This document shows positions 38,843 through 50,292 of a stretch of DNA of 64,000 nucleotides, one piece after another (the stretch's first letter is position 1; each line of letters opens with the position of its first letter). This DNA comes from CAVTYH01 sp963738835 (GTDB lineage Bacteria; Planctomycetota; Planctomycetia; Pirellulales; JADZDJ01). The stretch lies in assembly GCA_963738835.1 (NCBI GenBank), contig CAVTYH010000001.1, positions 1,302,001 through 1,366,000 on the forward strand, in the 5' to 3' direction. The position numbers were made by a program, and so were the translations under genes. The notes beneath the pieces are model-generated. The model made no database searches and had not been told where the DNA came from. It saw only the letters and a program-made list of their open reading frames with translations.

Positions 38843-39766
38843 ATGGCGCCTCGTCAACGCGATGGTTTCACCTTGGTCGAAATGCTGGTGGTAATTTCCA
38901 TCATTGTTGTGCTGGCCGCACTTCTACTGCCGGCGGTGATGGGTGCGAGAGAATCGGCCAGATCGACCCAATGCATGTCGAATATCCGCCAGTTACACCT
39001 GGGCTTGCAGCGCTTTGTGGATACGAAAAAGAGCTACACGCCTTATCGCTGGGAAGACCCAAGCGTCGTGAATCAATATGGTGTGGTGCGCCCTCGTTGG
39101 CAGTGGATCATTTCTGATTATCTGGGCCGGCCGGTGCAGAATCCCGATCAGGTGGCGAACTATCTAGCGTTACCGGGAGCCGATACAACCTGCACCTCGG
39201 TGCCATTGGATAATGAAATCTTCTTTGATCCTGCACTGCCCGACAACACCAGCATTCGCAACGGAGCCTACGGCTACAATTTCCAGTACCTCGGCAATAG
39301 CCGGAACATGGTCGACGGCGACGTCACCACGCCGATGCTCAACTATCCGGTGCGCCCCGTGGCCGATTCCAGCCGCACCATCTGCTTTGGCGATAGCCGT
39401 GGCGGCGGGCTGCCGCACGGTGGCCACTCGATGACTCTGGACCCGCCGCATATGCGGAAACGGCCCGATGGAGCGACGGTTGATTCGCCCTCTCCTTCGA
39501 AACTGCCCGGTTATGATCCTTACGGTCCCGATGAAACGGGCACCGACATCAACATTTATTTTTCCCCGGCCGAAGCACGTCATAACAATCGGGCGAACGT
39601 GGTGTTTCTCGATGGTCATGTCGAATCGCTGACGCTGGAAGACCTCGGCTATGTGATGAAGAACAACGTCGCGCAGCCCCAGACAGTCACAACGCTGCCA
39701 TGGGGCGACAACAAGCTGTGGACCGGCAAGGGACGTGACGAAACTTCGCTGTACTTCAATCAATAG
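38843..39766 (+). CDS. DUF1559 prepilin-like (type IV pilin/pseudopilin) protein
   Basis: 307 residues. ATG 38843 follows AGGAG at a good spacing. The N-terminus is a prepilin signal: RQRDG then FTLVEMLVVISIIVVLAALL, with cleavage after Gly and Glu at position 5 of the mature protein. The C-terminal DUF1559 domain has AEARHNNRANVVFLDGHVES, the H-x-G-x-A-N-x-x-F-x-D-G-x-V motif of the family. These proteins are a hallmark of planctomycetes and occur in dozens per genome; they probably form surface or pilus-like fibres. Confidence 0.95.
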   Translation: MAPRQRDGFTLVEMLVVISIIVVLAALLLPAVMGARESARSTQCMSNIRQLHLGLQRFVDTKKSYTPYRWEDPSVVNQYGVVRPRWQWIISDYLGRPVQNPDQVANYLALPGADTTCTSVPLDNEIFFDPALPDNTSIRNGAYGYNFQYLGNSRNMVDGDVTTPMLNYPVRPVADSSRTICFGDSRGGGLPHGGHSMTLDPPHMRKRPDGATVDSPSPSKLPGYDPYGPDETGTDINIYFSPAEARHNNRANVVFLDGHVESLTLEDLGYVMKNNVAQPQTVTTLPWGDNKLWTGKGRDETSLYFNQ

Positions 39767-39809
39767 CGATCGATCGTTCCAATTCCCTCTCTTGGCGGAG
39801 CAAAAGTTG

Positions 39810-40610
39810 ATGGACGACTTGACCGCCGGGTTACCCGCCGCCGCAACTCCCGAACACTGGATCAATCTGGCGCTCAAGCTGGCCTGTCCGGTTTGCCGAG
39901 CGCCAGGATTGGTTCGCGTGTGCGAGCTAGACCGTGCCTTGATGTGCAAGGCTTGCGACAGTTGGTTTCGGGTTAACCCCACGCGATTGGTGCAAATTCC
40001 CGCACCGCCTCGGGTCATTCAAGTGGAGGTGCGCACCGAGACGTCGGAATACACAACGCATGAGGTCTTGTTGGACGACATTGTCCGCAAGAGTCTTGTG
40101 CGCGTCATACTGTTACGTTTAGCCCGTCTGCGGCCGCAACATGTGCCGTGGCAAGCATTGGGAATCATCTTGATTGCTGCTGTTTCATTGTGCGTGGTGG
40201 CTCTGAATTATCCATTTAGTTCTGCGGAAGAAATCGAAACGCCCTTGCCATCCAATCTCGACGCTCGCGAACGGCTATTGGTCGAATCGTGGTTCAAGAG
40301 CGACGTGCATCAAATGCTGCGGCTGGTTAGCGCCAGTCGCGATCGCGATTTACGCCAGTGGCTTTCCAAGCACCCACCACCCGATCGGGTCAAAAGCACC
40401 ATGCCGGATCGCACGATGGCGATCGACATTGCGTCCATTACAAAATCGATGCCGAATATCGCCGATGTTGTCGCGCGCGTCGATTTTCTGGCCGAAGCCG
40501 CCAGCAGTGCCGAGCTGATCATCAAACACCGGTGGTCCAGTGACAAAAATGGCACCTGGTACTTTGTGCCGTATGTGCCGCCGTCGCCGCCGCGGTACAA
40601 ATACAAATAA
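39810..40610 (+). CDS. Zinc-ribbon single-pass membrane protein
   Basis: 266 residues from ATG 39810. The N-terminal zinc ribbon has CPVCRAPGLVRVCELDRALM followed by CKACDSWFRV. A membrane helix (WQALGIILIAAVSLCVVAL) follows, then a periplasmic domain with LVESWFKSDVHQMLRLVSAS and a Pro/Tyr/Lys-rich end. It starts 43 bases after the prepilin stop, probably in the same operon. No known enzyme domain. Alternative upstream start at 39735 overlaps the prepilin end and is less likely. Confidence 0.7.
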   Translation: MDDLTAGLPAAATPEHWINLALKLACPVCRAPGLVRVCELDRALMCKACDSWFRVNPTRLVQIPAPPRVIQVEVRTETSEYTTHEVLLDDIVRKSLVRVILLRLARLRPQHVPWQALGIILIAAVSLCVVALNYPFSSAEEIETPLPSNLDARERLLVESWFKSDVHQMLRLVSASRDRDLRQWLSKHPPPDRVKSTMPDRTMAIDIASITKSMPNIADVVARVDFLAEAASSAELIIKHRWSSDKNGTWYFVPYVPPSPPRYKYK

Positions 40611-40617
40611 AATGCGG

Positions 40618-40761
40618 TAGTGGGCCAGTTTGCAGATGATAAAAGGGTGGCGGGGGTCGAAGGGCACCACGCTTCGTGGTCTCCGAGCTCCCGGGTTTTT
40701 GTACGCTGGGGGCTCCTTTCAGTCGACCCCAGCCACCCTCTGATTGCAAACTGGCCCACTA
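40618..40761. repeat. Nested inverted-repeat element, about 144 bp
   Basis: Outer arms TAGTGGGCCAGTTTGCA (40618-40634) and TGCAAACTGGCCCACTA (40745-40761) match perfectly over 17 bases. A second pair, GGGTGGCGGGGGTCGA (40645-40660) and TCGACCCCAGCCACCC (40723-40738), matches 15 of 16. Two inner hairpins follow: ACCACG/CGTGGT (40666-40680) and GAGCTCCC/GGGGGCTC (40685-40715, one G-U). It could be a REP/MITE-like repeat or a structured RNA. It contains no gene. Confidence 0.8.
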
Positions 40762-40841
40762 ACTAAAATGCACCACCCTTGACACTTTCTGGCCCAAGTT
40801 AATCTCGATTTTACGAATCAGGCCGGATTAGAATGCCGGCC

Positions 40842-41573
40842 ATGCGATTCACTCTGCCGAAGCTGTTTCTGGCCGTGGCCATGGCGGCGCTGGCCTGTGC
40901 CGGCATGTTCTCGCCGACTCACGGGCTGGCCAGTGCGGTCGTCACCTTGACCGTCGCACTATTTATCGTCATCGCCATTCGCACGATTGGTTTGCGTGGC
41001 CGCGAGCGAGCCTTTGCCATCACGTTCGCGATTGTTGGCAGTGTTTATTTGCTGTTGGCGACGGGCTTCCAGTCTCGAACCATCTCCAGGGCGCTGATGA
41101 CGAATTATCCGCTGGCGCTCTTTGCAATCGCTCAGGAAAGAATGCCCATCGCCACGGGGCCAACGTACTATACAGCGCCTGCCTATTACGCGCCAGCCGT
41201 GAGTTCCAGTGGCTCGGTGAGCATTGCCCCGGTTTCTCCCGGCACGCCCAGCGTCGTTGCTCCGCCGGTCTATTCCGCCCCGGCTTCCCGAAGCTCATCG
41301 GCGCCCGTACCAACTCCGCCCCGGACCATCATCACGATGACGCCGAATGGCGCCCAGGTAACGACCGCCGTACTCTCGCCCACCAGTATCCAACCATCCA
41401 TTCCGCTCGACACAGTTATTCTTGCCGGTCTGTCTGATGACGACGATCGCTGGCCGCTGGTGCGAACGTTTCTCATCGGCCACTGCGTTTGGTCGTGGCT
41501 GATCGCATTGCTGGCCGGTTGGTTCGCCAGCCATATTTATGCAAAGCGACAAGTTAGCGTTGCTGCCAAGTGA
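40842..41573 (+). CDS. Membrane protein with Pro/Ser-rich middle, unknown function
   Basis: About 243 residues. Three N-terminal helices (KLFLAVAMAALACAGMF, SAVVTLTVALFIVIAIRTIG, AFAITFAIVGSVYLLLATGF), a Pro/Ser/Tyr/Thr-rich linker (GPTYYTAPAYYAPAV, PPVYSAPASRSSSAPVPTPP), and a C-terminal helix (WSWLIALLAGWFASHIY). This MRFTL...FLAVAM start and helix pattern is common in planctomycete membrane proteins of no known role. An in-frame ATG at 40833 is the alternative start. Confidence 0.7.
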   Translation: MRFTLPKLFLAVAMAALACAGMFSPTHGLASAVVTLTVALFIVIAIRTIGLRGRERAFAITFAIVGSVYLLLATGFQSRTISRALMTNYPLALFAIAQERMPIATGPTYYTAPAYYAPAVSSSGSVSIAPVSPGTPSVVAPPVYSAPASRSSSAPVPTPPRTIITMTPNGAQVTTAVLSPTSIQPSIPLDTVILAGLSDDDDRWPLVRTFLIGHCVWSWLIALLAGWFASHIYAKRQVSVAAK

Positions 41574-41838
41574 ACGTGAAGGCGGGCTGGGCAGGCAGCA
41601 ATTGCTACATTCCGTTCTACTTACGCACGCCTAGGCGGACTTTGGACGTGCCACACACCTGCAACCCGTTCCGGGTAATTGTTGGTTTGTCTTATACCCA
41701 GTACTGAGGATAAAGGCTGGCGCGTCAACCCTGGGCTAAGATTCGAGACGCCTTCGGCATAAACTCGTCACTCGTGACTCGTCCGTAATCACGCTCTTCG
41801 TGGTCTTTCGTAGTTTCTTGCCTGGTCCATTTTATGTG
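41574..41838. other. Intergenic region upstream of the consensus promoter
   Basis: No convincing gene in either strand and no notable repeats. Frames on the minus strand here read through the promoter and are unlikely to be coding. Confidence 0.4.
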
Positions 41839-41867
41839 TTGACAATGAAACATATGTTCACTATAAT
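41839..41867 (+). promoter_or_regulatory. Perfect sigma-70 consensus promoter
   Basis: TTGACA (41839-41844), a 17-base spacer and TATAAT (41862-41867): both hexamers and the spacing match the consensus exactly. Transcription should start near 41874, giving a leader of about 580 bases before aconitase or a short one before the frame at 41913. Confidence 0.85.
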
Positions 41868-41912
41868 TTGAAGACGACTGCGCACCGTGGGCTTGGGTTA
41901 AGGAGGCCAGTG

Positions 41913-42425
41913 ATGACGACCGGCGACCGATTTTCAGGGATTGACAACGAGGCCACTTTTGAGGCCGAAATTTGTCGCAACAACTTTGTGCGATCTTCGC
42001 CATTGCGACTTCGAGTTGTCGTGCGGGCTGCGCTCGGCAATTTACGAAGGATTCACAATGTTTGTCGGACGGCTGCCATGACCGAGGGTGAAGTGAGGGA
42101 GCAATGTTGGAACGAAAAGTCTGGTTTTTTGGGGCTGTTCGCCGCCGCATTGCGACATCGTTTTCCAGTTTTTGTTGCGACGCGCTGCGCGAAGCCGTTA
42201 TTTCTCGGGAGAAACGCGGTCCTCAGCAAGGTCGGTGCATCGACGAAGGCGACAATGTGGAGGGCGATCGCGAAGGCTCATGCGATCGCAGGCCGACCAT
42301 TTTTTCCGGTCACTCTTCGCCAGGAACGCGCCACGATCAGTTTCGCACCGGGTGGCCAATCGCTAGAATTTGTTAGGTTGTTGATGCATTTTCCCGCTGA
42401 TCCGTCGTCGAACAACAGAACTTAA
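41913..42425 (+). CDS. Hypothetical protein upstream of aconitase (uncertain)
   Basis: A 170-codon frame starting at ATG 41913, 7 bases after TAAGGAGG (41899-41906), the best ribosome site in this window, and 46 bases downstream of a perfect promoter. The protein reads MTTGDRFSGIDNEATFEAEI with later basic, Arg-rich and hydrophobic stretches, and has no recognisable domain. Composition and lack of strong codon bias mean it may not be conserved, and a frame break cannot be excluded. Other overlapping frames (42104, 42172) look less likely. The expression signals are clear; the product is not. Confidence 0.4.
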   Translation: MTTGDRFSGIDNEATFEAEICRNNFVRSSPLRLRVVVRAALGNLRRIHNVCRTAAMTEGEVREQCWNEKSGFLGLFAAALRHRFPVFVATRCAKPLFLGRNAVLSKVGASTKATMWRAIAKAHAIAGRPFFPVTLRQERATISFAPGGQSLEFVRLLMHFPADPSSNNRT

Positions 42426-42451
42426 GAATCCTAAACCCCGCATCCTCCAAA

Positions 42452-45292
<2,841 letters not shown>

Positions 45293-45382
45293 TATGAGAA
45301 TGTAATCCTATTGTCGGTGCATGCTGTCATCATCCAACATTAACATTCGTGAATATCATTCGCGGTTGAACATGGAGGTGAA

Positions 45383-45826
45383 GTGGAGCTTTCGGTAGCT
45401 GAAAGAATGGCCAACGATTTGTTGTGCCGGCATGGTTTGTCGGGCCAATGGAGGTTTGTGTTTGACCGCGCGATCCGCCGGTTCGGCAATTGCAACTACC
45501 GTCGCAAGACGATCAGCCTGTCGGCCGAACTGACGCGCCTCAACGACGAAGCCATTGTGCGCGACACCATTTTGCACGAAATCGCCCATGCGCTGGTGCC
45601 GCGAAGTGCGGGGCACGGCGAGAAATGGAAGGCCATCGCACGCACTATCGGCTGCACCGCCGAGCGCTGCTACGGCGACGAAGTAGTCGCGCCGAAACGA
45701 AAATACATTGGAAAATGCCCGACTTGTGGAATGACAATTTCGCGCAATCGCAAGAAGAGAGTTTCCTGTGCCCGCTGCGACCGGCGATTCAATTCGGCAC
45801 ATTTGTTCGTCTGGGAGGCCCGCTAA
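45383..45826 (+). CDS. SprT-like zinc metalloprotease domain protein
   Basis: 147 residues with the gluzincin motif HEIAHALVPRSAGHGEKWKA and a C-terminal zinc ribbon (CPTCGMTISRNRKKRVSCAR, CDRRFNSAHLFVW). This is the SprT/Spartan-like fold linked in eukaryotes to DNA-protein crosslink repair; the bacterial role is unclear. GTG 45383 is preceded by GGAGG (45374-45378). It has no obvious operon partner; aconitase ends 90 bases upstream on the same strand. Confidence 0.88.
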   Translation: MELSVAERMANDLLCRHGLSGQWRFVFDRAIRRFGNCNYRRKTISLSAELTRLNDEAIVRDTILHEIAHALVPRSAGHGEKWKAIARTIGCTAERCYGDEVVAPKRKYIGKCPTCGMTISRNRKKRVSCARCDRRFNSAHLFVWEAR

Positions 45827-45989
45827 TTTCTCGAACAATCACGGCTAATTGCTAAATTCGCCGATGGCCCATACGATATTGCCATTGGCTGCCGCGTTTC
45901 TGCCTTTTCTTGTGGCGGGGCTAAACATGTCCACGGTAATCGCCTAAAATCGTGTTAGGCAGCGCGACGCTTTTCAAGGAGATTCGGCC

Positions 45990-46478
45990 ATGACCGGTGT
46001 CGAATGGATGGTGGCAGGGCTATTGTTCGTCGCGGGCATCTTTCTAGGTGTGGAGTTGGCCAAGCGCAAATCGATCGGCCGTCGGCAGCACGAACTGGCC
46101 GAAGCGCAATTGCAATTCCATCGAATGCGCGAACAGTTAGAGGCGAAGTTTCTCCAGAAAGCCGGACTCACCGGCAAGCCGCGCGGGTTGCGGTGGGCCG
46201 ATTGCGAGTTTGAAAACGACGTGACCTATGCCCGTGATCGGCACAGCGGCCAGCTTTCGGCTTTTGTGGCGGTGACCATTAAATTCGAAGCCGTCGCTGG
46301 TGGCGGCATGGAAGAGGTTGAAGCCGTTGGTAATGCCAAAGCTGGCACAGCGGTTTTCCACTACGACCCCAAGCGCCACTGGGTGACGGAAGGTCGCGCT
46401 ATTTTCAATTTGAATCCCAGCGAGGCCGTTCGGCATTTTAACGACACGCTGGAGCCCGTCGGTCAGAATGTCGTTTGA
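45990..46478 (+). CDS. Conserved single-pass membrane protein of unknown function
   Basis: 162 residues: an N-terminal helix (WMVAGLLFVAGIFLGVELAK), a basic coiled segment (RKSIGRRQHELAEAQLQFHR), and a beta-rich domain (WADCEFENDVTYARDRHSGQ, AFVAVTIKFEAVAGGGMEEV, GTAVFHYDPKRHWVTEGRAI). A reasonable ribosome site (AAGGAGA) precedes ATG 45990. The C-terminal domain resembles small planctomycete proteins with no known function. Confidence 0.7.
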   Translation: MTGVEWMVAGLLFVAGIFLGVELAKRKSIGRRQHELAEAQLQFHRMREQLEAKFLQKAGLTGKPRGLRWADCEFENDVTYARDRHSGQLSAFVAVTIKFEAVAGGGMEEVEAVGNAKAGTAVFHYDPKRHWVTEGRAIFNLNPSEAVRHFNDTLEPVGQNVV

Positions 46479-46525
46479 TCGAAGTTGCTTGAATCAGCTC
46501 TCGACATTTGAGCGTCTCACAGTCC

Positions 46526-47843
46526 ATGTCTAACGCCAAATGTCGCCGCGCGGATGAAGTCACTCGGCTCCGCGATCTCTCGCCGACGCAATGGAAATCG
46601 GGCATCGCCGCGTGGCTGGGTTGGTTGTTCGACGGGCTCGACATGCATTTGTACACGCTCGTAGCCACGCCGTTTGTGGCGATGCTGCTGAGCGGCGACA
46701 TTCGAGAGCATGTCGATGTGCGCGATCCCGAGGTCGCCCAATACAGTTCGTGGATTCAGGCAGCGTTTCTTGTCGGGTGGGCGCTGGGCGGCGCGTTCTA
46801 TGGGCGCATCGGCGATCGGTTAGGACGCAGCCGCGCTGATGCTCACGATTCTCACCTACGCTGCATTTACCGGACTTTCGTTCTTTGCGACGCGCTGGTG
46901 GCATCTGTTGATGTTTCGCTTCTTGGCGGCGCTGGGCATCGGCGGCGAATGGGCCGTGGGCGCCTCTTTGCTTTCGGAAACCTGGCCTTCGCGCTGGCGG
47001 CCTTGGCTGGCTGCCGTGCTGCAGACGGGAGTCAATCTTGGAAATCTGGCTGCCAGCGTTGCGAGCCTGCTGCTGCTCACGTGGCTGGGGTTGCCGAATC
47101 GATCTATTTTTCTTGTGGGCATCGTGCCGGCGTTGCTCGTTTTTTGGATTCGCCGTGCAGTTCCCGAACCTGAGGAATGGCAAAACGCCAAGGACTCTGC
47201 CGCGCACGATCCACCCAAGTTTTCAGCGCTGTTCCAGGGATCTGTACGCCGCACCACGCTGCTGGTGATTGCGGTGTGCGCCACATCCCTTTCCGGTCAC
47301 TGGGCGTTCATGTTTTGGTTTCCCCAGCATTTGCGGAACCTGCCCGGAGTTGCCGATTGGTCAGATGCCGACAAAAGCGCGCTCGCCAGCAAAGGGCTGG
47401 CCCTGGTGATGGTGATGTCGATCATCGGGAATTTTTTGGCCGGCTTTCTCGCACGACGATTGGGATACCGACGGGCGGTCGTGCTGATGTGTATGGCCTA
47501 CTTCATATCAATGATGTCGACCTACGGTGTGGCCCGCGATCACGACGCCCTGTGGTGGTGGCTCATCTTGCCTGGACTGTCACAAGGCGTGTTCGCACTA
47601 TTCACGATGTACCTGCCACCGCTGTTTCCGACGTTGCTGCGCACCACGGGAGCCGGCTTTTGCTACAACATTGGCCGCATTGCGGCCGCGGTTGGCACGG
47701 TTTACTTTGGCACATTCAGTGTCGCCGGCGATTACCGATTGGTGCTGTTCACGTCCGGCTTCTTATTTCTCCCCGCCGCCGTCTTTGCGATGTTTCTGCC
47801 TGAATTGCCGAAAGCACGCGCTGCGATTGAACCACTGGAATAG
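46526..47843 (+). CDS. Major facilitator superfamily transporter, one frame break
   Basis: About 439 residues once joined, 12 helices. Helix 1 motif AAWLGWLFDGLDMHLYTL, loop GRIGDRLGRSR, and ending FPTLLRTTGAGFCYNIGRIA. The frame breaks at 46833-46836; one GC restores GDRLGRSRALMLTILTYAAF. Compared with the transporter at 18033-19391 it shares the helix 1 region and the LFPT-LR-TG-FCYN-GR block, so the two are paralogues of the MHS/aromatic-acid type. TTG 46508 lies upstream but ATG 46526 is favoured. Confidence 0.85.
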
Positions 47844-47880
47844 CTGCTTCGTCACCGCGCGACTGCAACGAGGCGCTAGG

Positions 47881-48777
47881 TTACGAAGCCGATTCTTCGA
47901 TCACGCGCTGTTCCAGTTGCTGCTCGGGCAACACAACGCCGCAACTGACGATGTACTCGACCGCTTGTTCCACTGTCATATCTACGTCGAGCACTTCGCT
48001 TTTGGGGACCAGCATCGTGTAGCCGGAGATCGGCATCGGACTGGTCGGTAGCAGAATCGTCAGCATTGGCTCGCGGGCGGCATTCTGAACATCGATCAAT
48101 CCTTCATTGGTGACAAACGCCAGCGACCAAATTCCTAGGCAGGGATATTCAACCGCCACAACCCGTGTGAATTCTAATTCGCGATCGCTGAACAGATAAT
48201 TCGTCACTTGCTTCGTCGAGTTGTACACCGCCCGCACCAACGGCAACCGGCCAATCGCCTGCTCAGACCAACTGACAAACGCCCGCCCCAGCCCGGCAGC
48301 AAACAAACTGCCCAGCAGATACATGAGGCCGACAAAAACCACAATAAACACCGGCACAACAATCCACGGCCGCAGGTACGTCACCGACACCCAGCGGCGA
48401 TAGGCATCCAAGCCGTTGGCCGGCGGATCATCGAATGATTGCTTCAGTGCGCCGTTGTAAACGTTCAAAGGAATGTACTGCCCGCTTTCCAGCCGTTTGA
48501 ACTGTTCATCGCCGGAGACGAAGACGGTTGGATCGTCGGTCGGCTTCGCATCGGGAAGCTGCGTGCGGATATCGGCAACCGTGTAGCCAATTAAGTCTCG
48601 CGTGCCCGCAAGAACCGGATCGAGAATGTAATAATCGAGCGTCCGGACAATCCACAGCAAGATTACAATCGTCAGCAGCGGCGCAGCCACGACACCCAAG
48701 CCGCGAAACACCGCGGTGCGAAAGGGCCGCAACCCGCGCGAGAAAGCGGAGGACGAGCGAGAACCGTCGGTCGACAT
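47881..48777 (-). CDS. DUF502 family membrane protein
   Basis: 298 residues. Two helices near the N-terminus and middle (LGVVAAPLLTIVILLWIVRT; WIVVPVFIVVFVGLMYLLGS), then the conserved DUF502 region: IGRLPLVRAVYNSTKQVTNY, VAVEYPCLGIWSLAFVTNEG, MLTILLPTSPMPISGYTMLV. Proteins of this family are widespread in bacteria and plants (where they are called LIKE COV) with unknown molecular role. No operon partner is evident. Confidence 0.85.
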   Translation of the reverse strand: MSTDGSRSSSAFSRGLRPFRTAVFRGLGVVAAPLLTIVILLWIVRTLDYYILDPVLAGTRDLIGYTVADIRTQLPDAKPTDDPTVFVSGDEQFKRLESGQYIPLNVYNGALKQSFDDPPANGLDAYRRWVSVTYLRPWIVVPVFIVVFVGLMYLLGSLFAAGLGRAFVSWSEQAIGRLPLVRAVYNSTKQVTNYLFSDRELEFTRVVAVEYPCLGIWSLAFVTNEGLIDVQNAAREPMLTILLPTSPMPISGYTMLVPKSEVLDVDMTVEQAVEYIVSCGVVLPEQQLEQRVIEESAS

Positions 48778-48995
48778 GGCCGATGCGCCGCCGCAGTGTA
48801 AGACGAATGTTTGGGCACTCTGGAGTCTACGTCTTTTACCACGCCGATGCCAGTTGAACAGCGTGATTTGTCACGCCGGGGCACCTTGATAGATTGGTCG
48901 ACAAAAGTTACCTTGACGAGTTCAATCCGTTGCACAAGCCCTGGGGTTGCAACTTCTGGGCTTCTCAAAATTGATACTGAGAAGGAAATTCGCCG

Positions 48996-49199
48996 ATGGT
49001 CCGCACTCGCCCCCGCACAAAACTCAAACTCAAACGCAAGTCCCGTCGTTGCCCAAATTGCGGCGCGAAGCTGAATACGCTGGAAATCCGCTGCAAACGC
49101 TGTGCGGCAGAGGTCAGCCTGATCGGCGTCGGCCCCGGCACTCGCAAGGGGCACTTTGTGAAAGCCTTTCGGCGGCGGAAGAAAAAGAAGGCCGTGTAG
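48996..49199 (+). CDS. 67-residue basic zinc-ribbon protein
   Basis: A small protein with many Lys/Arg (TRPRTKLKLKRKSRR), one CxxC pair at CPNCGAKLNTLEI and a second, looser one (CKRCAAEVSL), and a C-terminal basic tail (FVKAFRRRKKKKAV). GAAGGAAATTCGCCG precedes ATG 48996, a reasonable ribosome site. The composition suggests RNA or ribosome binding, but this is inference. Another gene starts 4 bases after its end on the opposite strand. Confidence 0.75.
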   Translation: MVRTRPRTKLKLKRKSRRCPNCGAKLNTLEIRCKRCAAEVSLIGVGPGTRKGHFVKAFRRRKKKKAV

Positions 49200-49202
49200 C
49201 CA

Positions 49203-50183
49203 TCACTGCTGTGGTGTATTTTCTGCCGCGGCATGGCAAATGACTTGTCCTTTGGTCGGTTCACCACGCTCCACAAGTTTACCGTCGGCTTGGTAATGCT
49301 GAAATTGCAGCGGCATTCCTTTTCCCGAGCCGAAGATCGGCGTGTTCTGCAAATGAATGTGCAAGTGCGGTTCGGATGAGTTCCCCGAGTTGCCGCACCG
49401 CCCAAGGATTTGGCCCTGCGTCACCCGATCGCCAGCTTTTACCTTGATGGTGCCGTTCTGAAAATGAGCCATGAATAGGTATTCTTGGTTGCCTAAATCC
49501 AGGACGATGTGGTTGCCGCACGTCTGCTCCGGGTTCATTTTGCCAGGCACATTATCGGCGACGCCGTCGACGACGGAAGCAACGAGGCCCACCGCCGGAG
49601 ACACGATCGGCTGCCCAAAACAATAATAATCGTCGTTTTTACCACCGTCGCCGGAATGCGAGACGCCGTCTTTCATCATCAGAATGTCATCGGCGAACCG
49701 CTGTCCTTCCGAGACAGCATGATAGTTTTCTTTCAAAGTTCGGCCGCCCCAAAACACCGTCCAATTGCCATTAAACGGCAAGCGTAAGTCGGCCTTGGTT
49801 TTATAGTCGAGGAACTTCGAAGGCGCCTCGCTGGCCGGCTGAATCAAAAACCCGCTGAGCTGACCATCACCCGTTACGGTGGCTGTGACGGAGAAGGTTT
49901 GCCCCGCCGCCGATTTCACCAGCCGTGTGTAAACGATGGAAAGCTGCTCATCGCTCATGGCCGCATGATCGCCGATGGTGCTCGCGCGGATTGATTTCAT
50001 CGTGTCGGCATCTTTCATCAGCTTCCGCAACGGCGGCTCAGCGTGATCGAGCAGTTTTTGCATGTCACCTGCCAGAAAAGCATCGACATACTGCCGGGCT
50101 GCATCGTCCACGCGTTTCTCCTCGGCTGCTGCCGCCGAAACAAGTGCGGCTCCCGCAAGCACTGCATTAAAAATTCGATTCAT
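49203..50183 (-). CDS. Secreted M23 (LytM) family peptidase-like protein
   Basis: A signal peptide (RIFNAVLAGAALVSAAAAEE), a helical/beta N-terminal domain (SNTF2-like: AARQYVDAFLAGDMQKLLDH), and a LytM domain with DGVSHSGDGGKNDD, IVLDLGNQEYLFMAHFQNG, VTQGQILGRCGNSGNSSEPH and LHIHLQN. The H-x(3)-D and H-x-H zinc ligands appear present, so it may cut peptidoglycan peptides; planctomycete peptidoglycan makes this plausible. ATG 50183 follows GAGGG; TTG 50189 is the in-frame alternative. Confidence 0.82.
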   Translation of the reverse strand: MNRIFNAVLAGAALVSAAAAEEKRVDDAARQYVDAFLAGDMQKLLDHAEPPLRKLMKDADTMKSIRASTIGDHAAMSDEQLSIVYTRLVKSAAGQTFSVTATVTGDGQLSGFLIQPASEAPSKFLDYKTKADLRLPFNGNWTVFWGGRTLKENYHAVSEGQRFADDILMMKDGVSHSGDGGKNDDYYCFGQPIVSPAVGLVASVVDGVADNVPGKMNPEQTCGNHIVLDLGNQEYLFMAHFQNGTIKVKAGDRVTQGQILGRCGNSGNSSEPHLHIHLQNTPIFGSGKGMPLQFQHYQADGKLVERGEPTKGQVICHAAAENTPQQ

Positions 50184-50292
50184 GGCCAATTCCCTCGACT
50201 CAAGTTAAGTGGCATGGGCCGGTGCCCATCGCCTTGCATGAACTGATCCAATATACTCATCATTGGACCCGATTGTTGAAGTAATTTACCGA

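Noticed and set aside
42104..42376. 90-codon plus-strand frame in the aconitase leader
   Set aside because: No ribosome site and no domain; the 41913 frame has the better signals in the same region.
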